Positions 47,266-60,075 of a stretch of DNA of 64,000 bases are shown here, one piece after another; position 1 is the stretch's first letter; the number at the start of each line of letters is the position of its first letter. The stretch is from Epiperipatus broadwayi (taxonomy: Eukaryota > Onychophora > Udeonychophora > Euonychophora > Peripatidae). Position numbers and translations under genes: made by a program. The stretch covers positions 1,218,413 through 1,282,412 of the forward strand of contig JAQFVV010012512.1 in assembly GCA_028023455.1 (NCBI GenBank), given 5' to 3'. The notes below the pieces were generated by a model. That model was not told where the DNA came from. It worked only from the letters and a program-made list of their open reading frames with translations, and did not search any database.

Positions 47266-47955
47266 TTACTATTGTTGTTATACTTGATATTTATTATTGT
47301 TAATAAATGTTTGAGAGTTTGTATTATTCTAGTATTTGGTTTATTGAGTTGTCCTGACATTCCACAGTTTATAAATAAGTATACATGCACACACATCTAT
47401 TTTTCTTATTATATAACAGCTTGAAAATAAAACAAATATAAGAAATGCTAGTTATAACCTATATATAGGTGCAGGTGTTGCCGTGTATATCTGTTCATAC
47501 CTGCTAATGGAGTTGAAAGCAATATTCTCTCTGGGCTTGAATATTAGGGTATAACGGAATTAAAAAGGGGAAAGTGGATGAACTAACCTAAATTGCATTT
47601 AATATTATTAAATAGGAATAGAGTTAGTCAATTAAAGGGTATGCAGTCATTGGTTAAGCATTTCATCAGTTTCTCATTAGCACTCTATCAGATGACCCAC
47701 AGTCTGAACATAGTTGGATGCAACTTTTTTTCCTTCTAAGCTAGGTCTTTGCAGATTGTTTCATTAGGGGTAATAAATTAGAGCATATTAACTTATCCCC
47801 ACACCTTATTGCTACATCTGCATAGTAGTACAGTCTGCAAGTTAGTTGACCATCCATTACGTCTGGTGTTTACAATGTTTGGGATTAGTTGTAATCATTC
47901 CATCCATTATATCTGGCATCATCAACTTTTGGGGCTAGTGGTCATCATTCCATTC

Positions 47956-47961
<6 letters not shown>
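45422..47961. other. Non-coding stretch between the LTR element and the solo LTR
   Basis: No gene. (TA)n tracts lie at about 45603-45624 and 47231-47263. The block at about 47440-47960 is less AT-rich, with two related words (CATCCATTACGTCTGG at about 47850 and CATCCATTATATCTGG at about 47900) suggesting a short diverged duplication; its origin is unknown. Confidence 0.5.

Positions 47962-48040
<79 letters not shown>
47962..48040. repeat. (TA)n microsatellite at the 3' edge of the solo LTR
   Basis: About 79 bases of AT directly next to the minus-strand LTR end. Confidence 0.97.
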
Positions 48041-48043
<3 letters not shown>

Positions 48044-51000
48044 TAACCTAGGCATGTGTATAATCACTTCTGGGACAATATATTATTAAACAAAATGGAT
48101 TTAGTTCAGTTAATGATTACGTTTGGTTAAATGCAAATAATTAGTAAATAAAATATTCTGCATTAATATTGAATGTTCCACTAGCTCAAATTCAAAAATA
48201 AGGTTCAGTTTATAAAATAAATAAGTATCTAATTATATCATGAGACTTCGAAGTGAAAATACAGATGAAAAGAAAGATTACACTGAGCCAATATCCCACA
48301 GGATACTACCTCAATGGCATAATAATACTATCCACCCTATTACTATCTCAAATAAATAAACTTATAGCATTCTTACAACTTTAATAACTCCTATTCATTA
48401 AAATTAAACTAATAATTTAATCTTAATCTTTTATTTATAATAATTTAGCTCAATAAAATCTCAGGTTCATGAAATTATTCTAAGATAATTAAATCATTGT
48501 AGTAAAACATGATAAGGGATTTTTATGTCATACTCTACTACACTTAAACTAATAATAATAAAATAATAATAATATTCTTCATTGTATCAACTAATTCTGT
48601 ATATCTTTTCTCTTCCCTATAATTTTTATTACCATAATAAAATAATAAAAATACTATAGTATAATCTTTTATCTTCATATAATAATGTAATAAATATGTG
48701 GTAGCATTTGATAATCTGAAAAATATATGTGTGGCAATGGATAGCATTATAATTCAATGTACCATTATAATAATTAATTTATGACCATAAGATAATGTAA
48801 AATGTGATTACTTAAATAAATAAATACCAAGAAAATATTCGAATTCTTAAAATAATTCTTTATTTATTTCTGTGCAAAAATATTATGTTTGATTCAATTA
48901 CTCTGTGTTTTAAATCCATTGTGATGAAAAAAAAAATAACCATCACACACAAATTTAAAAAAAAACAAATTTGACAAAGTTTTATTATAACACTAAAACA
49001 AAATAACAATTTATTTACAATATTTAATTTTTTCATCCTAAATTTGCACCGTTATACATTTTTTTATTTAGAACCTAGTTAAGTCTTCACTCTGACTTAA
49101 AGTAATAATGAGAAAACAATACAATTTTATTTATCCCTTTGTGATCAATCTTATGATAAAATTACATTTATTTATACTTATTTAAAATATATCTTTAACT
49201 ATTATTTAACTATGCTTCTTTTTTATTAAAACATCTATTGGATCATAGTACGGAAAAACAAAATAATAATCGAGAGCATGGATATTTTTCATTAGACAAT
49301 TTCATTTTGCAATGTTAAAAGATATCATATAAAATATCTACTGATAATTTATTACTAGATTGTGTGGATATCATTGTTCACTACACTATGATTATTAAAT
49401 ATAATATATCCCATTTAATATTACTCTAATACTATATAGTTGTAATCACTGATATATTCCCTATTATTTAATAAATATAAAATTGTACCTATGCTTATTG
49501 TTTATATCATTTTACTTTATAACATATCTTAAAAATATGCAGTATTCATTAAAAAATACAATAAAATATTTAAGTTATTTAATATTTCAAAAGCAACTTT
49601 GCTTTACATATTTACTCCTGGAATTTTTTTTTTTTTCCAAAATAAAATCTAACACATATTTTATGATTTTTTTTTCCTTTTGGATCCGTTGGATTTTCAA
49701 TTCCAATTTGCACAAGCTATACTTCTTACTAGTAAATGAACTTATCTCATTCAGAAAATAGCATATCTTAAACTCTAAATTATCTATTATTTCTTTTAAA
49801 ATATACCATACTGTGCGATGTAATTACTTTGGAAATTTAGATAGCGAATAGATGTGTAGGCTAGGGAAGAAGAACTAGAGTATAACTCATAGCGCATCGG
49901 AGAAAAATACCATGGCACAGTGCATCTATAAGAAATAGAGGCATGACCTATTCTGTCTAATGTCTCCAATACTATCAGTGATGTCAAAGCTATTCCTTCA
50001 GCTTTATTGAAACATCAATACTTAAAAAATAGACACTGCCCACAAATAAATATACACCTACAAGGCTTTGTTAACTGTAATGTATATCTACTAAGATTAC
50101 TAAATACTATTCATATTCCCTTATTACATCCTACCTTAATATCATCTCTTAGGTTCATGTTCATAATACTACAACCAAGTCACTATCTTATCTTTATTTC
50201 CTAAAAGATTTATCAAATCTTACATCGATAAATAACTAACTTAAATCTTCAAAATAATAAACAAAATTCAATTATAATTAGAGTGATCTTATTAATCCAC
50301 AAGAAAAGTCTGCTTTACTTTCTTATTTTATATTCTAAACATATACAAACTAGTCATATAAATACTTTGAACATCCAATAATGTGAAAGTTTTTTAAAAA
50401 ATCACATAATATTCATCATCATGTTGTGTTATATTACTAGTATAAAATTATAGTATGCATATTCCCAAAATAAATCCTAATCTCATAACTTAAATGTGTT
50501 GCACAAATGTGTTTGCATATAATTCAACATCTGTACTTCCATACATTATAATTTATAGGCAATCTGCAAAAAAAAAAATACATCATAAAATATATCAATA
50601 TTCATTAACTATTACCAAGTGATATCAACTTGTCATCACTTTTGCAGTCTTCTTTTTCCATCAATTAGATACAACATTGCATACATGAAATACAGCCCAT
50701 ACTTTTATTTAAATGTTGTTATTTAAATTATTAAATTATTCTACTATAAGATTATACTATTATCAATAAATTAATATTCATGTTCCTACTCTTATAAACC
50801 AAAAAATTACATTTTAAAAATAATAAATAAGTCAAAAATCATATTTACATAAACCTTTAGCTGAGACGAATGTTCTTTAGAAAATTCAAATATTTTTTTT
50901 ATTTCCTTTCTCTGGAGTTTTTTTTTTTTTAATGTTCTCTTCAAGAGCAATTTTTGCAACGCCCAGTTGCTAGGTTTTTTTTTACTTGCTTGACAATGAA

Positions 51001-53117
51001 CAAGACAAAACTTTCCGGAAGTAAGCATTGTACTCCTTCCGGTACAAAAATCTCAGATTTAAAAAAAATGACTAATAGAAAAAATAATACGACGTCTTTT
51101 AAAATCTTGAAAAATTAAATAAAATAATCATCGATCCGTCCTGGAAAAGTTATAGAATAATAGTTTATGGTTTCTATAATCCAGAACGATGATTATTAAA
51201 ATCATAATGAAATCATAACATTTAAAATAATCCTTTAAAACTTCTATTCTAGAATATTCCATATCCGCATAATGATGCATCATGTCCCTTTGGCTTAGCT
51301 TGAACTATCCGGATAAACTTTTTATGCAATATAAAATATTTCTATAATTCCATATTTTTATTTATTCATGTATTCCTTTTCTCTGTAGTTTCCTTCTTTA
51401 GGAAAATTTATTGCTATTTATTACTTATTTTCAGCATTTTCAGTGTTTTTTTTAAACAATCTTTTATAAATGCATATAACCCTATATACCTCAGGTTTAA
51501 TAACATACGCTTTTGTAAATATTTCCATTATTCTTTACTTAAGATAATTTATTGAAATGTTTATAATGTTTTCCTTCAAAAAGGATATAACATCTATTTC
51601 TATAGCATTGTTTCCATAAATTATTATAAAATATACTTGTCATATTACTTATTAATCTTGGACAAGATTATCTTGTTGCTATATAAAATAATGCGCATTT
51701 TGCTTTTAATCAGCAAACATCTTTTCTATTAAGCTTCCTGTACAATATCCATAATAATAATTTATTCACTGGAATGGTCCTCTTGGTTAATATTATATTC
51801 ACAATTATTATATCTATTTTTAAAATTTCCATTAAATACATTTTAATTATCGGCATTTCCATATTTTTACTGTGAAGTTATATTAAGTTTCTGATGAATA
51901 CTCCTGGTAAAAGAACTTTTAAAATTAACAATGCATATTAAAATGAAGTTATTAAAATATATTTATTTTACACTCTCTTTGCAAATACTTTAAATAAATG
52001 CCCTATTAGCTTTGCAAATAAATTGTACGAGAGCACTAAAAAATTGGCTAAAATAATAAAAATTTAAAATTACTATCTCCTCAATAGCTACTGACACCGA
52101 TCACTGATACATTTTATTACCCTTGACACCCTCGTTCAACAATATTTATATCCTATAAAATACCTCATCCTATTGGTGGATTCTTACTTTTCATTTGATA
52201 CCAAATTTGCATAATGTTACATTCTTACACAATTAAATTTCAAAATAAAAAATATGACATATTGTAACTTTAAAAATATTATTTAAATCTTAATTCTTAA
52301 TCAATTATTACTTTACTAAATTGATTAAATATTTAAAATGACTTTTAAAAACAATATTTAATAAAATTTATCCACCTTTAATATTTAATTTATCTATTTT
52401 ATTTTAAAACAAAATATTTAACTTTTATTAGCTGTCTTCGTTTTATAACATTTTAAAACATTTTATAAGGACTAATTTAATATTTGATTTTGTGATAGGT
52501 AATAATTATATCCAATTCTATAATGCAATTTTAAAAATATTTTGAATTTTACTAATCTAAATACTAGCAAGCCTGTGTGTATAACCATATATTATACAAA
52601 TCACATGACTAATATAACTAAGACAGACTGGATCCGATTTTCTGTCTGGAAATAAATAAATTGCTACACTTGTTATATTGAATAAAATAATACAATAATA
52701 CAAAATTTGGAAGAATAATTTAGAAAATATAGAACTAACTATAACTTTCACTACCATAAAACTTACTTTTAAAATATATGATATTAATTATAATTATTAA
52801 ATATAATTTATAATTTTAAATATAACATTTATTTAACTATAAGTTTAAGACTATTAAAATTGAACTTTTTAAACATACTTTTAAATATTTATAGCTGCGT
52901 TATTTATTATGGCCAGCTTTTGCAACCATATAATTAATATTTTTTCTTAAGTGATTTATCATAATTTTATGCATTACGTATTTTATTTAGCTTCAAATTG
53001 TACTTTTAGGATATTATTAATACAACATAACTAACACATCAAGAGAACATATTCTAAATTTAAAATTTTTAATAATTTGCTGTGATGAGCTGATTCTGAC
53101 CTATAGAAAAGGGCACA
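48041..53117 (-). mobile_element. Diverged solo LTR related to the giant-LTR element
   Basis: On the minus strand it begins TGTGCCCTTTTCTATAGG at 53117, like the intact LTR. It then shows the CCAAT/TATA promoter, followed by matching blocks in order: about 51750 with 43270, about 49755 with 43890, about 48930 with 44470, and about 48300 with 45075. The distance from the 3' end is the same in both for the last ~500 bases (259 versus 259 at the TCAATATCTCC block). Divergence is high. The copy is about 800 bp longer, with extra sequence mainly between about 49.8 and 51.0 kb. No PBS, Gag-like ORF or second LTR accompanies it, so it is a solo LTR. (TA)n tracts bound both ends. Confidence 0.82.
52143..52176 (-). 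promoter_or_regulatory. Solo-LTR core promoter (CCAAT and TATA)
   Basis: On the minus strand, CCAAT starts at 52176 and TATAAATA at 52150, 26 bases apart as in the intact LTR. GTTGAACGAGGGTGTC follows, matching GTTGAAGGGGGCTCTC at the same place in the intact LTR. Confidence 0.75.
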
Positions 53118-56100
53118 ATATATATATATATATATATGTAATCTCAGCATACTTGACTTATGTATTTATACATATACCCACATGTGAACATACTTTCAAA
53201 TTATAAATTAAATTAATCAATTTATCATTACTATTAAGTTATTAACAACCTGTGTAATTTTAAACAAAACAGCCGAAATTGAAATCATTTTAAATGAATA
53301 TTAAAATATAAATTCTTAAATTAATAAATTTATAAAATCTAAAACTATGCTGTGATTATATATATAAATTCTAACTATACTGCCAGGTTTAAGTCCGTTT
53401 TAACAAATGCAGGGTGGCACACACATATAGGCTACCCTTGCCTGTGTAAACCTATTATCATGGACCGGGTGATTATACACGCACATACTCCACAATATTA
53501 ATAGCACAAGATTGAAGTTTTAATAAAAAAATACACACAATCTGATTTGAGTAAGATATGAGATAAATAATCTACTATAGAACATAGATATGACTGTTTT
53601 AATATTATATTACATTCTATTCATGTATAAAGTTCACATATTTATTCTGTTGTGCCTAAAATAATTATTTATTAAGCTATGTTCATGGGGATGAACATAT
53701 GATATAGGGACTGAAGAGAGTCAATTATTAGGGGGAAAGCACTTGCATAAGGGTTCAATGACTATTTAATAAATCTATAACCTGCATGTGCCTATACTCA
53801 TATTTTATTTATTGTGTATTATTATTTCACCTATGCTTTAATCAGAGTTGTTTATTATCCTAGTTGTTTACTATACAGAATTATTTATTTCATTTTATGT
53901 CCCAATTCATTCTAGTAAGACTGCATGTGTCTCCTAACCTACCAGATTTATTGAATATGGTAATTTTTATGCCTCTTTTGTTTGGAAAATAAATGTTCAC
54001 TATTTTATAATAATATATGGTATTATTATGTGCTGGTGGCTTAATCCTCACAATTATAATTACCATTTTTATTATATTCCTTATATTATTCTGTACTGGT
54101 GGTCTAATCCACAGAGAAATCATTTTATTATATCCTTTATATTCATTCCTGCACTGGTAGTTATTCTGGGAACATTCTGTAATTGTGTTTTTCACTCTGA
54201 TGATGTTGAAAAAATCCACAGAGCACTTAATGCTTTGTCATTCGTTTGCATGGATGAATACATCCATAGGAATATCATTGTTCTTTGTTGTATAAATGTA
54301 TGTTTGAGCAGAGCCTTCATACATTATGGTGTTTACATTGTTTCCTTCATCTTTAAGTCGATCTCACATGTCAGTACGCAGCTACAAAGGGGGGAGTTTG
54401 AATGAATTATTTTCATAAGTTAATATAGGTCAGTTATATGAAATTCACAGCTTAGTTGAGGTTCAAATTTTCTCTTTGATTCATTATCTCATTATGGCCA
54501 ACTGTCTCAGGTTTATCAATACCAATGGTTGATATTATTATAAGTCTAAGGTATGGGTACATTGATTCTGATATTCACATATTGGAGAAGTTATTGATCT
54601 GGTGTTTGAACCCATTCTCTCACCTATAAGGGGCTGAAATCAAATCCATTTGTGTCTTGTATTGTGTTTATTTGGAATTCATATACACTATCCATGTATA
54701 GAAACAAGTATATGTGATGGTCTTTTATTTTATTTATTTATTAATCTAATTCATGAACATTATCCAGGTATATAAACAAGCATATGTAATAGACTTTTAC
54801 TTTATTGATTGTTATTTAATTTTATAACTTGTATTAATTAATTATTTATCTAATATTAATGCGGTTGTAAATAAATGTTAATTTTATAATATAACCTAAC
54901 TATGCCATTGCTATTTTTCATACTTAGAACTAGAAAATCCACCATATCAACTTGATCACATATTAGAGCACATATTGCTGTCACTGACAAATGCATACGA
55001 GTTTCACCAAAATTATAAGATATCTTAATGCTTTTGTTCTTGGGTAATTAGTGATGTACAGGGCATAATAAAATCCCATTTATCTCCTACATCATCATCC
55101 CCTTGCTATGTTAATTCTAGAGTACAATCCATGATTTGTTACTTTTATTGGTGTTCGTGATATTAGGATTTAAATTAATAAATAAGTTTGCTAGCCAGTA
55201 TGATGATTGAACCTATTATCTAATATTATAATTTCTAATTTACATATTACAATAAGAGTCTCGTTGCTCTTGATTTAATTAGAAATTTAAATTAATGATG
55301 AAAGAACCTAAAGTTTATGTGCTTACCTTTTATTGCAAAGTACTTAACCTACATGGCATTTTTGAACCAAAATCCTGAGTATACCTAAGCTACAGCCAAT
55401 CATGTTGTGAGGCTGACTATATTTTTTACTGTCTTGTTAAATGGCTTATATTCACCTTGTGATAGTTGGCATTGATATAATGGATTTTACATTAATCCTG
55501 GAAGAGTAATCTTTAGTACTTTATAGATCATGTCATCTTGTTAATGGTCGCCCATAAGATTTTAGTAAATAAAAATCATAAATTCAGGTTTTGAAGTGTA
55601 GTTTTTAAGATACACTTATTATTTAGAATAATAATTAGTTAAATAATCACGCAATTTATGTTGGGTAGTGTAATACATCTTCACGTAATACTGCAATAGG
55701 TTGCACCCTGCCGCGACCGGATCTGGGTGGACTTTTCGATTACAATATATATATAACACTTTTTAAATATTCCATAGTGAAAAAATATAGATGAACTAGA
55801 AAAAAAGAAGGGGCAGGCATCACCGACTTCCCAATTGACTCATCAGCTACAAATTAACATTTCAATGTAAATGCGGTTTAAATAAATCACAATAATTTGA
55901 AATTAAAATTTATTTCCTGTGAATATATAATTTTAAAATGCCTTACAATCGTAAAGATTTAAATATATTTCAGCAGAGCATCTGCTCTATGCAGCTTGGA
56001 AAATTAATTCATGCATATCCACAAGATTTTATTTCTGTTTATAAATAAGTAGTTGCATTACTTTTTATCATAGTACTTTCATTTAAAAAATGTTTATTTT

Positions 56101-57814
56101 ACGTGTAATAAATGAGGAACCTCTTTATATACTATGATGTATTATGATATGAATCGATTTAATGTAAGATATTTAAATTCTCTCCTAATAAGTAAAATTT
56201 ATAAACGCTTTATCTACGCGAATGTAATATATCTGTCGAAAACATGCTAAGCACTATAGTATTTTTATTGATAATAAAGCTTTGCCCTTAAAATACAGTT
56301 GTTTTTTTATTTGTATATATATAATCTCTCATAATAATAGTTTAATTTTTCATTATAAATTATTCATTTTTGTGAAGTTTCATATGTTCAGAAAACCTTA
56401 TCTCTGTCCCATTGGTTGTAATGATTTAAGACATGTTATTTTTATACCCAAATAAATTATGGTTCAAAAGAAAAATAATAATAGTGGATAGCCTTTTTAT
56501 TAATAATATCTTTAAAAAAAGATCATATCCGTAAAATTATTGAAAGAAAACAGTGTTTATCATAAATAAAAACTATTTATTATAAATAGAATACTGGAAG
56601 TCTTAAGAGTATCTAAGGATGAATGTATCACTCTGTCCACAAATATATATATATATTTGTATAAGTACGTTTATTATCAATTTCAGACCTAACAATAGCA
56701 CATATTTCTATACTTTGCTACTAAACTGCAATTTTATAATAAATATAAATAAAATCACAACTCTCATGTTCAATTTTTTTATCTTTATTTATTTAAATTA
56801 AACATTATTTTAATGAAAAATATTCACACAAATTCTTTTTCCGTCCCTTTTGGAAAATGAGTTGAGAGAGTCCGAAAATAATAATTGCCTTCAGTATCTT
56901 GCATAAAAGATGCCACAAATCTGTAAGATATACACATACATTTATATTAATAAATTTATGATTACTACTAATTATTTATAATGTCACAGATTGTCACAAC
57001 ATTTTTAGCACTTATGTAATATTTAAACTTAAAGATTAATATATTTTTATTATTACACCTACACACGCATACTCACACACATATATATATTAGAAACCAC
57101 CAGTAACCACATAAACATTCACAATAAGAATAGTATATATATATATTAAGATTATTAAACAACTATTTTATTAAATTATTGAAGTTTTTTATTCCTTGTT
57201 TGCGATCACTAACACCATCAGCATCTACTATCAACTCCAAAAGAAAAGAAAAAAATATATAGATCAAGTCTTGCGAAGACTGAGAACCAATTCACAAATC
57301 GCAAATACTTCCACATTAAAAAGTGTTCGTTATATAATATTATTTTTTAACTTATCCTGCAGCAAACTTTTTCTCTTTAAGACTTCAATACCATATCTAA
57401 TTGCATTTCTCTATTGTATTCTCTTACCAAACATGTCTTCGCAATAAAAACTATCAATATTGTATTTTTTTATAATGTCTTAGAGAATCATCATAGTAAG
57501 CGGTGACGATTTTGGGAACCTTTTATAGTTTATTTATAAGTCTTTTATACTTTGTTTCCTATGTACAATCTAATGAAGAGAGGATTTTACAACAATGTAC
57601 TCTGTAATAAAGCAGCTAACAAATTGAAGAACGTATTGCTTGATCTTGATATTTATTTTATGGTACAATCCTAAATAAATCTTTTGTATTGCCTTATATT
57701 ACTTTTATAAGGATCCAAGCTCACTTTCAAATAATAAATTAGTTAAAATAATATACTTATATATAGCTAATTTAATTGCAGCAGTCATTTTTACTATTAT
57801 AAAACTCCTTATCT
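53118..57814. other. Long AT-rich stretch without recognised genes
   Basis: Begins with a (TA)n tract (53118-53138). Seen inside: a short diverged tandem block at about 54010-54165 (CTGGTGG(C/T)(T/C)TAATCC words), another at about 54680-54830 (ATCCATGTATAGAAACAAG and ATCCAGGTATATAAACAAG), and a GC-richer patch at 55690-55740 ending GATTACAATATATATA. No coding sequence is supported. Confidence 0.5.
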
Positions 57815-58040
57815 TTTAATTTGTTGATAACAGCAGCACTTTGGTTTCTGAGCTGTATTTCGCTTCTAAAATCATTATTTTACTTAAAAAGCTATCGAGA
57901 TAATTATATCGACTTGCATTCTCAAGTTGATGCCCATCTAACATAACTTGCTGAAGCATTTTCCCCCATCACTGCTGGATAAAATCCGAGCTTTTTTAAT
58001 CTTAATTATTGAATTCCAGTCTTTATGTGTTACATTCACA
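57815..58040 (-). pseudogene. Possible decayed LINE reverse transcriptase scrap
   Basis: On the minus strand, pieces in changing frames read DWNSIIKIKKARIL, then MLDGHQLENASRYNYLDSFLS, then RSEIQLRNQSAAVINKLKD. This order resembles the region after the RT catalytic motif of non-LTR elements (KTK..., G..LE.V..F.YLGS.LS, then I..RI..A..A...L). It is too decayed to assign a clade, and differs from the RTE copies here. It could be chance similarity. Confidence 0.4.
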
Positions 58041-60067
58041 CCTGTAAATAGATTCTGTAGCACGTCTTTTGAATAGGAAAGAAAAGCACAAAAAACATAA
58101 AAGTTAAAATTTTGATTTGCGTTTTTAATTGAAATTCCTGTAACCAAACCTGCATTACATTTTCATCCCAGCCTCGTTAAATCATCGGTTAAACAGTTCC
58201 AAAGGCCACTGTCTTAAAACTAAAAGCCAAATAGAAGTTGAATTATATTCTTGTTTAACACCATATTTCATTTCACATGCCTCACATTTTCGGTCCATAA
58301 AAATAATTCCTCTCAATCCGTTGTATGAAAACAGTATAATGGGAATATACATTGATGGAAAACCAAATGATTTATCAAATATGTCACATAATAAACGAAA
58401 CATATAAATTATTATTTCATCTTAATATTATTATTACATTTTTGTGACAACTAACCTATATATATATAGTATTTTTGCTTATCTAATATTACATTGAGTT
58501 ATTGACAGTCTAATATTTATCACGAAGTAATCTATTCGTCAAAATCCTACGTTGTATTTTTTTGTCTTTTTGTAAAATAAACAGCAATGATATTTCATAA
58601 TATTTACTACAATGTTGTCTAACCCCTTTATTTTCAAAAATTGTGAACCAGCAGCTTTCCTGTTTTTAAGATTATTAAAAAAACTGCTTAAACTTTTGTA
58701 AGAGAAACATCTTTTTTTCTAATCTAAATACAATGAATGTATAATTTATAAAACCATAACTTCAATTCTTGTATAATCGTTTAAAAGATGATCAAAACAG
58801 TCATTCAAGATTTTGAAACAACATTCACATTTTAGAAAAGGGTGTCATCGATCTATTCAATGGCATTATGATCCCTTTGCTTAGATTCAAATGTTATTTT
58901 CAGTGAGTCATAAAAAAGGAAATGATTAAAATTAAGGAAAGAGTATATTTTTCGTTATTTCATTCATCATTCAATGTATGCCTCACTATTAGTTGTTGAA
59001 CTTCTACCCTTCCTTTTCTATGTGGTATGGATCATTATTATCAAGCAGAAAATTCTCTGCTAATGTAATTTTCCTAATAATACATATTCATCGTTAGACA
59101 AGAAGTCTTGATTGTTTTAATGAACTCAAAATTAGATTTGCTTAGAGAATTTTATATATTGGTAATGTCCCCTCTTCAACGTCAAATTTAAAAAATTTAG
59201 TATTTCAAAGCTATCAAAATTTAACACAAATAACAGATGCTTTTAAAGAACAAACAATAATTTTCTTGTGAGTATAATTACAGTAAGATTTATTTTTATT
59301 GCAATTATAACTTTAACTTTCTAGCTATTAATTTATTATTTGCCCAAAAATTTTTAATGGTAAGAATTTACATAATATAAATTCCTATTGTACTCTATTA
59401 ACTATAATGTAATTTAATGATTAAATGCCATTCTTATCAGCGTGGATTTTTCTACCTAAATAAACTGTTCTCAATAGACAATCCATGTTATTCAAAATTA
59501 TTCAATATCAAGCATTTGAGTTAATAGCAATATTATTTGCAACAATCATTGGAGGAAATCCGATGTTAGTACCAACTCTTGCATTAATATTCTCAAGAAA
59601 AAAAGTTTTCTTCTAATATTATTAATTAAATAATGCGATCTTGCAAAAAATAGAAATATGTGTCTATATATATTACTAATATAGAAATGTGGATAATTTT
59701 TTTAAGAATTTAGATGTTTATTCATCATCTAATATAAAAAAAATTCAGATAATAAAATACATTTATGAAACTTCTTATATTATCCAGTTATATTTTTTCA
59801 AAAATAAATTCCTTCATTACTTATTTATAAACATGAATAAATTTTGTATAATAAATAAATTTTAAAAACAAACATTCATAAACTGCTTTCATATTTTACT
59901 CTTCAGATCCTGGCCTTATAATCTTTATGGGCTATGGATTCTGTTGGCATCATTTGATGCAGGGTTAAAGTGGCAGACCATCCAATAATTTGTCACATTC
60001 GGTGCTCAATTCTTTTTTGAATTCATGAGATGGTGATGATGATGATTATTATTATCATTAAACATGA
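58041..60067. other. AT-rich stretch without recognised genes
   Basis: The frame at 58403-58182 on the minus strand (73 aa, with an RKCEACEM patch) may continue the LINE-like scrap upstream, but no motif is recognised. A GATGATGATGATTATTATTAT run precedes the hAT-like element. Confidence 0.45.
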
Positions 60068-60075
60068 GATTAAAT

